A DNA stretch of 35,221 bases from Mageeibacillus sp. UBA1046 (GTDB taxonomy: Bacteria; Bacillota; Clostridia; Saccharofermentanales; DTU023): NCBI GenBank assembly GCA_002316595.1, contig DCDV01000017.1, positions 1 through 35,221 on the forward strand, given 5' to 3'. Each line of letters opens with the position of its first letter. Position 1 is the first letter of the stretch. The notes below the pieces were generated by a model. That model had not been told where the DNA came from. It saw nothing but the letters and a program-made list of their open reading frames with translations, and did no database searches. A program made the position numbers and the translations under genes. Positions 24,330 through 32,111 of this stretch are shown here, piece by piece.

Positions 24330-25157
24330 GGCATCTCGGATTGCGTCGCCGATGAAGTTTACCGACATAACTATCAAAACAATCATTATTCCGGGAGGCA
24401 CCCATATCCAGGGCATATTGGTCAGTACTGCCTGAGATGTAGCTGCTCCCAGCATATTCCCCAGACTGGCTGTAGGTGTCTGTACTCCCATGCCCAGAAA
24501 AGAAAGAGCGGCCTCATCCAGGATAGAAAAGGCAATAACCGAGCTTGAATGAATCAGAATGGGTGCCATGGTATTAGGCAATATTTCAGAGAACAAAATA
24601 TACGGCTTAGGCAGGCCGGCGACCAGAGCTCCCTGGACGAAAGCTCTTTCCCTCAGTGAGAGCACGTTCCCTCTCACCAGTCTGGCTATACCCGGCCAAT
24701 TGACAAAGCCCAGGATGAAGATAATATTCATGAGGCTGGGACCGAAAATTGCCGCTGCCACCAGAACCAGCAGCAGGTATGGGAAAGACATGACCATGTC
24801 AGTAAAGCGCATGATAATCGAATCTAAAAGCTTTCCGAAGAAGCCGGATACAAGACCTAATACAACCCCGATTACTGTTGAGATAAGCGTAGCCAGTATA
24901 CCTACCATTAAGGAAACTCTGCAGGCATAGATGAGTCTGCTGAGCACGTCGCGCCCTACATCATCAGTGCCTAATAAATGGCCGTCTCCGGGAGGCGCGC
25001 CGAAATCACCGGTGATCCGGTTGGGGTGGTAGGGCGCAATTATGGGAGCGAGCAGTGAGACAAAGATCACGAACAAGACGAAGTAAAGACTGACCATAGC
25101 CAGCTTATGTCTCTTGAAGCGTCTCCATACTGCTCTTAAATAACTGTTTTCTGCCAT
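24303..25157 (-). CDS. oppC: Oligopeptide/dipeptide ABC transporter permease OppC/DppC
   Basis: A 284-residue inner-membrane permease. After a cytoplasmic start (WRRFKRHKLAMVSLYFV) come six hydrophobic segments, an extracytoplasmic HLLGTDDVGRDVLSRLIYACR block that is diagnostic for OppC/DppC, and the EAA loop (EAALSFLGMGVQTPTASLGNML) that docks on the ATPases. It pairs with OppB to form the channel. Last gene of oppDFBC; 25 bases separate it from oppB. It converges on pheT without a recognisable terminator, the gap being filled by a copy of its own 3' end. Confidence 0.93.
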   Translation of the reverse strand: MAENSYLRAVWRRFKRHKLAMVSLYFVLFVIFVSLLAPIIAPYHPNRITGDFGAPPGDGHLLGTDDVGRDVLSRLIYACRVSLMVGILATLISTVIGVVLGLVSGFFGKLLDSIIMRFTDMVMSFPYLLLVLVAAAIFGPSLMNIIFILGFVNWPGIARLVRGNVLSLRERAFVQGALVAGLPKPYILFSEILPNTMAPILIHSSSVIAFSILDEAALSFLGMGVQTPTASLGNMLGAATSQAVLTNMPWIWVPPGIMIVLIVMSVNFIGDAIRDAFDPTNPLV

Positions 25158-25182
25158 ACTTTAATCTCTATATCTTCAATCC

Positions 25183-26145
25183 CTAATCGTAGCGAATGGT
25201 CGGATCGACAATTGCGTACAAAATATCCGTAATTATATTGGCCATCAGAACTGCGACGGCTGCTAATAAACTAACACCCATGATGACCGGGAAATCCCGG
25301 TTCAATATCGCACTCATCGTCATCAAACCAAGACCTGGCCAGGAGAATATCTGCTCAATGATTACCGAGCCGCCAAGGAGCATGGGCAATTGCAGACCGA
25401 TCAAGGTAACAATCGGCAGCATTGCGTTGCGGATGGCATGCTTGCTGATTACCTTGAAGCGGCCGATTCCTTTACTCTCGGCTGTGCGCAGATAGGGCTG
25501 TTGTAATATCTCCAGCATGCTTGAGCGGATATAGCGGACATTGCTGCCTGTCACTGATGCAGACATTACAATTACAGGCATGATCATGTGCCGGATAATA
25601 TCAATCAGACCGCCTGAGCCGCCTAAAGTCTTCATGCCGCTGGAAGGAAGCCAGCCTAATTGGGTTGAGAACAAATAAACCAGTACAAGAGCCAGAAAGA
25701 ATCCGGGAATGCTGATGAAGAGAAATGATGTGCCGACAATGACATAATCACGCACTGTGTATTGCTTGAGAGCTGAATATATGCCGGTAGGGATCGCGAC
25801 CAGAAAGGACACCAGCATTGAAGTCCCCATCAACAGCACGGTGGGACCCATATTTTGGCTGATCATCTGCGTTACCGGCTGATAAGTTGTGATGGAGTAG
25901 CCCATGTTGCCATTGAGCAGCTCCTTCAGCCAGAGCCAGTAGCGCATCAGAAAAGGCTGATCCAGTCCCAGTTCAATCATTTTTGCCTGTTTGGCCGCCT
26001 CCGTAATACGGGGTCCAATCATCATATCGATGGGATTGCCGGCCAGATTCATCAGCAGATAGTCAATGATAGTGATGCCAATTAAAACCGGCACCGCAAT
26101 CAGAAGCCTCTTTAAAACATAGCGAAGGAGGCCGCCCTTGTTCAT
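25183..26145 (-). CDS. oppB: Oligopeptide/dipeptide ABC transporter permease OppB/DppB
   Basis: A 320-residue permease with the DppB signature start (LRYVLKRLLIAVPVLIGITI), six membrane segments, the extracytoplasmic LGLDQPFLMRYWLWLKELLNGNMGYS region and the EAA-like loop RTAESKGIGRFKVISKHAIRNAM. It forms the import channel with OppC. ATG 26145 overlaps the oppF stop in an ATGA arrangement, with GGGGCGG before it, so translation is coupled. Confidence 0.93.
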   Translation of the reverse strand: MNKGGLLRYVLKRLLIAVPVLIGITIIDYLLMNLAGNPIDMMIGPRITEAAKQAKMIELGLDQPFLMRYWLWLKELLNGNMGYSITTYQPVTQMISQNMGPTVLLMGTSMLVSFLVAIPTGIYSALKQYTVRDYVIVGTSFLFISIPGFFLALVLVYLFSTQLGWLPSSGMKTLGGSGGLIDIIRHMIMPVIVMSASVTGSNVRYIRSSMLEILQQPYLRTAESKGIGRFKVISKHAIRNAMLPIVTLIGLQLPMLLGGSVIIEQIFSWPGLGLMTMSAILNRDFPVIMGVSLLAAVAVLMANIITDILYAIVDPTIRYD

Positions 26146-27125
26146 GATCCGCCCCTTGCTATAGTGATTGGGCAGGCAGCCAGATGCGTTTCGTCACCCG
26201 GCACCGGTGTAAGTTCGGGAGTGATTTCACAGCAGGACTCCTCTGCCAGGGAGCAGCGCGGATGAAAGTAGCAGCCTGTGGGCGGATCAACATTCGAGGG
26301 GATCTCTCCTGCCAAAAGACCCTCCGGCTCTTGGATCCTGTATGGGTCAGGAACAGGGGACGAGGCAATAAGCGCCTTCGTATATGGATGATAGGTATTA
26401 GAGAACAGAGCCTCTGTTTCTGCAATCTCGACGATCCGGCCGCAATACATCACAGCAATACGATCTGAGAGGTATTTGATCGAAGCAAGACCATGCGCGA
26501 TAAACAGCAAGGTGAGGTTCAGTTCTTCCTGGAGCTCGTCAAGAAGGTTGAGGATCTGAGCCCGGATAGAAACATCCAGCGCAGATACAGGTTCATCAGC
26601 GACAATAAGCTTGGGCTGCAGGGCGAGAGCTCTGGCTATGCCAATCCTTTGTCGTTGTCCGCCGGAAAATTCATGCGGGTAACGCTGAGCTGCGTCACTG
26701 CTTAAACCTACTTTATTTAAAAGATCCAGGATCTTTTCTTCAACATTTTCCTTTGTGGCGAATCTGTGAAAGAGCATGGGCGCAGACAAAGTATCGTAAA
26801 TTCGTTTCCTGGGATTAAGTGAAGCCCAGGGGTCTTGAAATACGATTTGCAGATCGGTGCGCAGCTGTATTTTCTCTTTGCCTTTTACCTCAGCAATGTT
26901 TCTGCCGCGAAAATAGACCTCTCCGCTGTCAGGCTTTTCCAGTCCGACAATGATTCGTCCCAGCGTGGATTTTCCGCTGCCTGACTCGCCTACCAGTCCA
27001 AGAGTCTCTCCTTCATCAATCGTCAGAGAAACATCTGTGACAGCCTGAATTCTCTTTCTTTTGCCAAAGCCACTGTCAGGAGAGGGATACGTTTTTGTCA
27101 GATTTTCTACTCTTAGAAGAATCAT
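26142..27125 (-). CDS. oppF: Oligopeptide/dipeptide ABC transporter ATPase OppF/DppF
   Basis: A 327-residue ATPase with Walker A GESGSGKST, Q-loop VFQDPWASLNPR, signature FSGGQRQRIGIARAL, Walker B LIVADEPVSALD and switch His in FIAHGL. The C-terminal oligopeptide-transporter region carries cysteines in CYFHPRCSLAEESC and AACP; in related Opp/Dpp ATPases such a set ligates a [4Fe-4S] cluster. The FQDPWASLNP form marks it as the F-type partner of OppD. It begins 3 bases after the oppD stop and overlaps oppB by 4 bases. Confidence 0.93.
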   Translation of the reverse strand: MILLRVENLTKTYPSPDSGFGKRKRIQAVTDVSLTIDEGETLGLVGESGSGKSTLGRIIVGLEKPDSGEVYFRGRNIAEVKGKEKIQLRTDLQIVFQDPWASLNPRKRIYDTLSAPMLFHRFATKENVEEKILDLLNKVGLSSDAAQRYPHEFSGGQRQRIGIARALALQPKLIVADEPVSALDVSIRAQILNLLDELQEELNLTLLFIAHGLASIKYLSDRIAVMYCGRIVEIAETEALFSNTYHPYTKALIASSPVPDPYRIQEPEGLLAGEIPSNVDPPTGCYFHPRCSLAEESCCEITPELTPVPGDETHLAACPITIARGGS

Positions 27126-27128
27126 TTC

Positions 27129-28220
27129 TTAACCCTGTGAGAGTCTTTTCTTCGCTTCTTCCTTGCGTCTGGCAAGTGCGATTTTGGAAGCCTCGCACTG
27201 AGTTGAATGCACAAAGTCTAATTCATTGTTTTGCGCACGCATGCAACGCACCTGACGGCAGTCATCGAGCGGCCTCATAACCTGACGAGTCTCGCGGCAC
27301 TGCTGCTGAGCGAATTCACAGCGGCCGGCAAAGCGGCAGCTGTTGATAGCATAATAATCTTCGGGCACTACACCGGGAATCGCTGTCAGCTCTCTGTCCT
27401 TGTCATCTTCGATGCTAGGTACAGTATCCAGCAAAGCTCGCGTATAAGGATGTCCCGGTGCTTCGAACATAGTGAATACATCCGTATACTCAACAACTTC
27501 GCCAGCATACATGACCAGTACCCGATCAGCCATCTGCGCTATAAGTCCGATATCATGGGTTATCAACATGACTGACATGTCTCGTTCCAGTGAGAGTTCG
27601 CGCAGCAGATGCATGATCTGGGCTTGGATCGTTACGTCAAGTGAGCTGGTCGCTTCATCAGCGATGATGAGAGAAGGCTCGCTGGCCAAGGCTATCGCGA
27701 TCATGACACGCTGTCTCATACCGCCGGAGAGCGTATGTGCGTATTGATTGAGTATAGTTTTGGGTTTCGCCAGGCCGACGCGGTCGAGCAGATCTACCGC
27801 CAAATTAGTAGCTTTCGCTTTAGAAATATCTTGATGCGCCCTGATTGCCTCGATAATTTGATTGCCGATGGTAAGCACCGGATTAAGGCTGGTCAGCGCA
27901 TCCTGAAAGATCATAGCCAGATGCTTTCCACGTATTTCGTCTAGTTGATCAGAAGTCATAGACAGCAGGTTCTTGCCCTTAAACCATGCTTCGCCGTCAG
28001 TCACTCGCCCGGCATTGGGCAACAGACCCATTAGAGAGAGGGCTGTAATGCTCTTGCCGCTGCCCGATTCTCCGACTACTCCCAGAACTTCTCCGCGTCT
28101 GATGTCAAAATCGACATCCCGAAGAAAGACACGATCGCCCTGATCCGTCTTAAAGGTTATTTCCAAGCCATTGACTGACAACATCACATCAGGATCGTCA
28201 ACATTTGTCATAGCCTTCAT
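27129..28220 (-). CDS. oppD: Oligopeptide/dipeptide ABC transporter ATPase OppD/DppD
   Basis: An ATPase of about 363 residues with Walker A GESGSGKSI, Q-loop IFQDALTSLNPV, signature LSGGMRQRVMIAIAL, Walker B LIIADEATSSLDVT and LITHDIG. The C-terminal region has the Cys pattern CRFAGRCEFAQQQC ... RCMR expected for an Fe-S cluster, and ends with a Lys/Arg/Glu-rich tail. ATG 28220 is preceded by GGGGGTC at 4 bases; the frame also allows ATG 28241 seven codons earlier. First gene of oppDFBC, divergent from oppA. Confidence 0.92.
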   Translation of the reverse strand: MKAMTNVDDPDVMLSVNGLEITFKTDQGDRVFLRDVDFDIRRGEVLGVVGESGSGKSITALSLMGLLPNAGRVTDGEAWFKGKNLLSMTSDQLDEIRGKHLAMIFQDALTSLNPVLTIGNQIIEAIRAHQDISKAKATNLAVDLLDRVGLAKPKTILNQYAHTLSGGMRQRVMIAIALASEPSLIIADEATSSLDVTIQAQIMHLLRELSLERDMSVMLITHDIGLIAQMADRVLVMYAGEVVEYTDVFTMFEAPGHPYTRALLDTVPSIEDDKDRELTAIPGVVPEDYYAINSCRFAGRCEFAQQQCRETRQVMRPLDDCRQVRCMRAQNNELDFVHSTQCEASKIALARRKEEAKKRLSQG

Positions 28221-28368
28221 TTGACCCCCTGTTTTCTTCATTCCATAATAATAACACAGAGACTTGACAGCCTATAGGCATATCATATTGCAATCGTAAT
28301 TTATCAGCTCAATTTTGCTTTATGAGGGAGAAACTGTAATATATTACGTCCAAGGTTACGATTATAGG

Positions 28369-28374
28369 TATAAT
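28369..28374 (+). promoter_or_regulatory. Candidate -10 element for oppA
   Basis: A consensus TATAAT lies 54 bases before the oppA ATG in the AT-rich divergent region. There is no convincing -35 at 16-18 bases, so an activator or a different start is possible. Confidence 0.35.
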
Positions 28375-28427
28375 ATTAATTTGTACTAATCGATGGAATA
28401 AATGCACAGAAGGGCAAATATCTTAAT

Positions 28428-30083
28428 ATGAATGCAAAAACAAGAAATATCGTTAGAATCGTATGCGCCGTAATTGCAATAGTCATGGCGGGATCTCTCT
28501 TGCTGTCGCTGGTTGCCTGCGGCGGTCAAGAAGAACCTGAACCAGACAACGGCGCTGAAAATATAGTGAATATTGGTGTAACCAATGTCATAGGGTCACT
28601 TAATCCACTTTTGCTGGATGCGACTGAAGTTAACAAATATGCTATAAGCTTAGGATTTCTGCCGCTGGTTGATTTAAATCAGGACCTGGAGTTTGTTCCC
28701 CAGATTGCCTCAGAAATCACCACGGAGGACAATTTGACTTTCACTATCAAGATAAATCCTGAGGTCAAATGGTCTGACGGTGAAGCCGTAACTGCTGACG
28801 ACGTTATTTTCACACTGCTTAAGCTTACCAGCGAAGGTATCGGCAATGTGTCAATGGGACTTTACAGCATCTTCGACGGCTGGAATGAGAGCGGGTATCT
28901 GCCCGATGACGCCGCCTTGGAGAGTGTGCCGGGATTGAACAAGATTGATGAAATGACTTTGTCGCTTACCGCGACTTCGCCCATGCCGCTCACCTCGTTT
29001 CTTAACACTTACGCCCGCTACTTACATGTAATCCCCGAGCATAAATTGAGTGACATGTCTATAACCGACCTCAAAACTACTGACTGGTTCAATACTCCGG
29101 AAGTAATATCAGGCGCCTACAGATGTTATGAAGTTAATTTGGATCACTTCGCATCATACGAGGCAAATCCTGATTACTATTTAGGCGAGCCTCAGATTGA
29201 CAAGCTTAATATTAAAGTTGTACAGGGCAGTCAATTGCTGCCGGCCTTGAGAACAGGCGAGGTTGACTTCATCCAGCCGACCATGGCTTCCATACCAGAT
29301 GAGGATCATGAAGGAATTGCAGCGCTTGACAATATTACACCTGTATATGCTCCGCCCGTTACCAATCAATTATTATTCATCAATACAGAAACCATTTCCG
29401 ATGCCAGGGTTAGGCAGGCTATTAATAAAGCAATCAATCGTCCGCAGATTCTCGATGGCTATCTCAATGGAAATGGTGAGATAATTGATGGATTCATTAC
29501 TTCTTATTCTCCGTTTTATGACGAGAGTGTAATTCCGACTCCTTATGATGCAGAAGAAGCAAAATCATTGTTGGAAGCAGCTGAATGGACACAGGACGAT
29601 CCCCTTGTATTCAAGATTAATTCCGGCGACCCCACCTTCGTAAAGGCCGCTAATGTCGTCGTTGAACAACTGAGAGATGTCGGCATAGAAGCCAGTATTA
29701 CCACCCTGGATATCAATTCTCTGCTTGAGTCCGCCAATACCCATGATTTCGACCTTCTGGCAGTTCAATATACCATGGTTCCGGTAGATCCATTCCCGGA
29801 TGTAAGCTGGCTGGTAACCGGCACACCTGAGTTCCCCAACTGGGTGCAATACTCTTCTGATGAGATGAATGGTTATGTTGATGCCGTAAGAGCTGTAGCT
29901 GATGGCGACACAGAGGGACTGATCAAAGCCTACGGCGACATTGACAGGCTGGTGCAGCAGGATGTTCCCGTAGTATCACTTTACGTGATCTCCCCGTTAG
30001 GAGTTGTAAGCAACAGGCTTCAAAACGCAACGCCTTCGCCTTATGGCTTCCTGTTAAACGTTCACGAATGGCAGCTTAATTAG
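28428..30083 (+). CDS. oppA: Peptide ABC transporter substrate-binding lipoprotein (SBP family 5)
   Basis: A 551-residue binding protein anchored outside the membrane. The N-terminus has a lipoprotein signal (basic NAKTRNIVR, hydrophobic core to residue 30) with a lipobox ending LVAC and lipidated Cys31, then an acidic linker. Family 5 marks are GVTNVIGSLNPLLLD near the mature start, FTIKINPEVKWSDGEAVTADDVIFTL and VRQAINKAINRPQILDGYLNG. It captures peptides or possibly other amino compounds for OppBCDF, encoded divergently 207 bases away. The ribosome site (AGAAGGG) is 13 bases from the ATG, a long spacing. An inverted repeat follows the stop. Confidence 0.93.
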   Translation: MNAKTRNIVRIVCAVIAIVMAGSLLLSLVACGGQEEPEPDNGAENIVNIGVTNVIGSLNPLLLDATEVNKYAISLGFLPLVDLNQDLEFVPQIASEITTEDNLTFTIKINPEVKWSDGEAVTADDVIFTLLKLTSEGIGNVSMGLYSIFDGWNESGYLPDDAALESVPGLNKIDEMTLSLTATSPMPLTSFLNTYARYLHVIPEHKLSDMSITDLKTTDWFNTPEVISGAYRCYEVNLDHFASYEANPDYYLGEPQIDKLNIKVVQGSQLLPALRTGEVDFIQPTMASIPDEDHEGIAALDNITPVYAPPVTNQLLFINTETISDARVRQAINKAINRPQILDGYLNGNGEIIDGFITSYSPFYDESVIPTPYDAEEAKSLLEAAEWTQDDPLVFKINSGDPTFVKAANVVVEQLRDVGIEASITTLDINSLLESANTHDFDLLAVQYTMVPVDPFPDVSWLVTGTPEFPNWVQYSSDEMNGYVDAVRAVADGDTEGLIKAYGDIDRLVQQDVPVVSLYVISPLGVVSNRLQNATPSPYGFLLNVHEWQLN

Positions 30084-30116
30084 AGTCCGGTTGTCCATAA
30101 GTTGATGGTTTTTATT

Positions 30117-30141
30117 AAGAGCTGCCTGCCAGGCAGCTCTT
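30117..30141 (+). terminator. Strong inverted repeat after oppA, weak terminator
   Basis: AAGAGCTGCCTG (30117-30128) and CAGGCAGCTCTT (30130-30141) form a nearly loop-free 12-bp palindrome. The following ATGTTTAG is a poor U tract, so readthrough into ansA is likely and the element may attenuate rather than stop transcription. Confidence 0.6.
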
Positions 30142-30214
30142 ATGTTTAGATGAATCATTGGATTTTCAGGAATGTTATGCTATAAAATACTATGCGAAAA
30201 AGTGAGGGATATCT

Positions 30215-31219
30215 GTGAAAAAAGTATTATTACTGGCTACCGGCGGCACAATAGCAGCGGCAAAGACTGACGAAGGGATGAATCCTCAGCTTACACCTGA
30301 AGATTTGGTCGCATACATACCTGAAGTTGCAGATATCTGTCAGATAGACTGCAAAACTATACTCAATGTAGACAGTACTAATGTTCAGCCGGAAGACTGG
30401 CAGTTGATGGCCAAAGAGTGTTACGCGGCTTTACCTTATTATGACGGCTTCGTGATCTCACATGGCACTGACACCCTATCTTATTCCGCTACCGCTCTGA
30501 GCTTTATGCTGCAAAATCCCGGCAAGCCTGTTGTCCTCACAGGATCGCAGATGTCGATCAGCGATCCCGAAGGAGATGCGAGAAAAAATCTTCTGGACGC
30601 CTTCATAACGGCTGCGTCAGATCTGGCAGGAGTGTACGTTACCTTCTATGGAAAGGTCATGCTGGGCAGCCATACCGTAAAAATCAGAACACAGTCATTT
30701 GATGCTTTTGAAAGTGTCAACGCTCCTCTGGTCGGCAGGATTGAAAACAACAAATTAGAAATTCTATCGGATTTGAAGTATGAGCGGCAGGCCGGGGGGA
30801 CGAATCCAAAGCTGGCAGCTGGACTTGATCCCCGCGTATTCGTGATCAAGCTGATACCGGGTTTTGATCCAGAATGGCTGCGGGAATTAGTTAAACTCGA
30901 TATTCACGGCATAGTTATTGAAGCCTTCTGCCTCGGCGGCCTTCCCTTTAAAGGCAGAGATCTGTTATCGGCAGTCAATGATCTTGTGGATCAAGGTATT
31001 CCTGTTGTAATGAGTACACAGGTGCCATTTGAGACAACAGATCTGACCATATATGAAGTCGGAATTAAAGCCCTGAAGGCTGGTGTGATTCCTACCGGTG
31101 TCATGACCAGCGTCGCTGTTGTGACAAAACTCATGTGGGCTTTGGGACAGACTAAAGACCTTGAAGAAATCAGAGAAATTATGATGCAGGATATTGCTTT
31201 AGAAACTAAGGACAGATAA
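30215..31219 (+). CDS. ansA: Type I L-asparaginase
   Basis: A 334-residue cytosolic asparaginase hydrolysing L-asparagine to aspartate and ammonia. The two catalytic triads are visible: Thr12 in ATGGTIA, and Thr85-Asp86 with Lys156 (SHGTDT and GSHTVKIRT). There is no signal peptide, pointing to the type I form. GTG 30215 is preceded by GAGGGAT at 5-7 bases; the start MKKVLLLATGG is conventional. The racemase begins 9 bases after its stop, so the pair is an operon, possibly fed by readthrough from oppA. Confidence 0.92.
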   Translation: MKKVLLLATGGTIAAAKTDEGMNPQLTPEDLVAYIPEVADICQIDCKTILNVDSTNVQPEDWQLMAKECYAALPYYDGFVISHGTDTLSYSATALSFMLQNPGKPVVLTGSQMSISDPEGDARKNLLDAFITAASDLAGVYVTFYGKVMLGSHTVKIRTQSFDAFESVNAPLVGRIENNKLEILSDLKYERQAGGTNPKLAAGLDPRVFVIKLIPGFDPEWLRELVKLDIHGIVIEAFCLGGLPFKGRDLLSAVNDLVDQGIPVVMSTQVPFETTDLTIYEVGIKALKAGVIPTGVMTSVAVVTKLMWALGQTKDLEEIREIMMQDIALETKDR

Positions 31220-31228
31220 GGAAAACAG

Positions 31229-31930
31229 ATGAAAAAAATAGTCGGAATAATTGGCGGCATGGGACCGCTCGCAACCTGTGATCTTATGCTTAAAATCATA
31301 AAAAATACTGACGCAGAGTGTGATCAGGAGCATGTGCACCTTTTGATAGATAATAATATCGAGATCCCTGATCGCACGGAAGCTATTGTCAGAGGCGGAA
31401 CCAGTCCTCTAAATGAGCTGATCATTTCGGCCAACAGGCTGACAGCAGCAGGAGCTGATGCCTTGGTTATGGCTTGCCATTCCGCTCATTACCTCTTGCC
31501 TGAACTGGAAAAGGCAATATCAACACCATTCATCTCCTTAATAAAAACCACTACAATGCGCCTCAAAGAAGAGAATAAGAAAACAGTGGCTTTATTCGCA
31601 ACGGAAGGTTTAAGCAAAGCCGGCATATATCAGGCAGAATTTGAAAAAGCAGGAATAAATGTGCTGGTACCCGATGACAGTGAGCAAAAACTGGTCACAG
31701 AGGTTATCTATGATGCGATCAAAGCGGGACATCCTCTGGCTCGGCCCGAACGGTTTCAGGATTTAATCGACAGTTTCCGCAAGCGAGGCGCAGAGAAGAT
31801 CGTCCTTGGCTGTACTGAATTGCCGGTCGCAGCTATGAAATACAAGTTTGAGGCTGATTTCATTGATCCGACTTATGAGCTGGCTTTGGAGATAATCCGT
31901 TTTGCCGGAGCAAAGGTAATTGGATCCTGA
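31229..31930 (+). CDS. Aspartate/glutamate racemase family protein (broad amino-acid racemase type)
   Basis: A 233-residue PLP-independent racemase interconverting L- and D-amino acids by a two-cysteine mechanism. The catalytic cysteines are Cys83 in MACHSAH (the usual motif is CNTAH) and Cys195 in VLGCTELP. The start GIIGGMGPLAT is typical of the aspartate racemase/YgeA branch. Coupling to asparaginase, 9 bases upstream, suggests aspartate as substrate, but YgeA-like enzymes act on other amino acids, so this is inference. The Asn-Thr to His-Ser change next to the first Cys may alter specificity. AAGGAAAACAG precedes the ATG. A copy of its 3' end lies 71 bases downstream. Confidence 0.85.
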   Translation: MKKIVGIIGGMGPLATCDLMLKIIKNTDAECDQEHVHLLIDNNIEIPDRTEAIVRGGTSPLNELIISANRLTAAGADALVMACHSAHYLLPELEKAISTPFISLIKTTTMRLKEENKKTVALFATEGLSKAGIYQAEFEKAGINVLVPDDSEQKLVTEVIYDAIKAGHPLARPERFQDLIDSFRKRGAEKIVLGCTELPVAAMKYKFEADFIDPTYELALEIIRFAGAKVIGS

Positions 31931-32005
31931 GGGGGAATATATCCCGGGCAGTGAGCGTTACGATAATCCGCTTTGCCAGAGCAAAAGTTGTTGAATCATA
32001 AGGAG
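31891..32005. repeat. Duplication of the racemase gene 3' end
   Basis: The stretch from GATAATCCGTTTTGCC (31891) to the stop and GGGGGA is repeated at 31962 with scattered substitutions, at an offset of 71 bases. The genuine end reads IIRFAGAKVIGS then stop; the copy, in the same frame relative to the repeat, reads IIRFARAKVVES then stop. Confidence 0.88.
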
Positions 32006-32111
32006 AAGGATCACCTGCTGTTCCAGGCCGGTCACAAGCCGCAAATTGTTTATCATCATGCGGCGAAGGCGCCTAAGGACAAGGCCGGATATCTCGGATG
32101 ATAAAATCGTA
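31931..32111. other. Gap between racemase and patB-like genes with a short coding-like remnant
   Basis: After the racemase echo, an open frame without ATG (from about 31988 to a TGA at about 32101) would read HKEKDHLLFQAGHKPQIV and on to AGYLG. It has Ala/Lys-rich coding flavour but no family I recognise, so it may be a gene remnant or chance. Confidence 0.25.
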
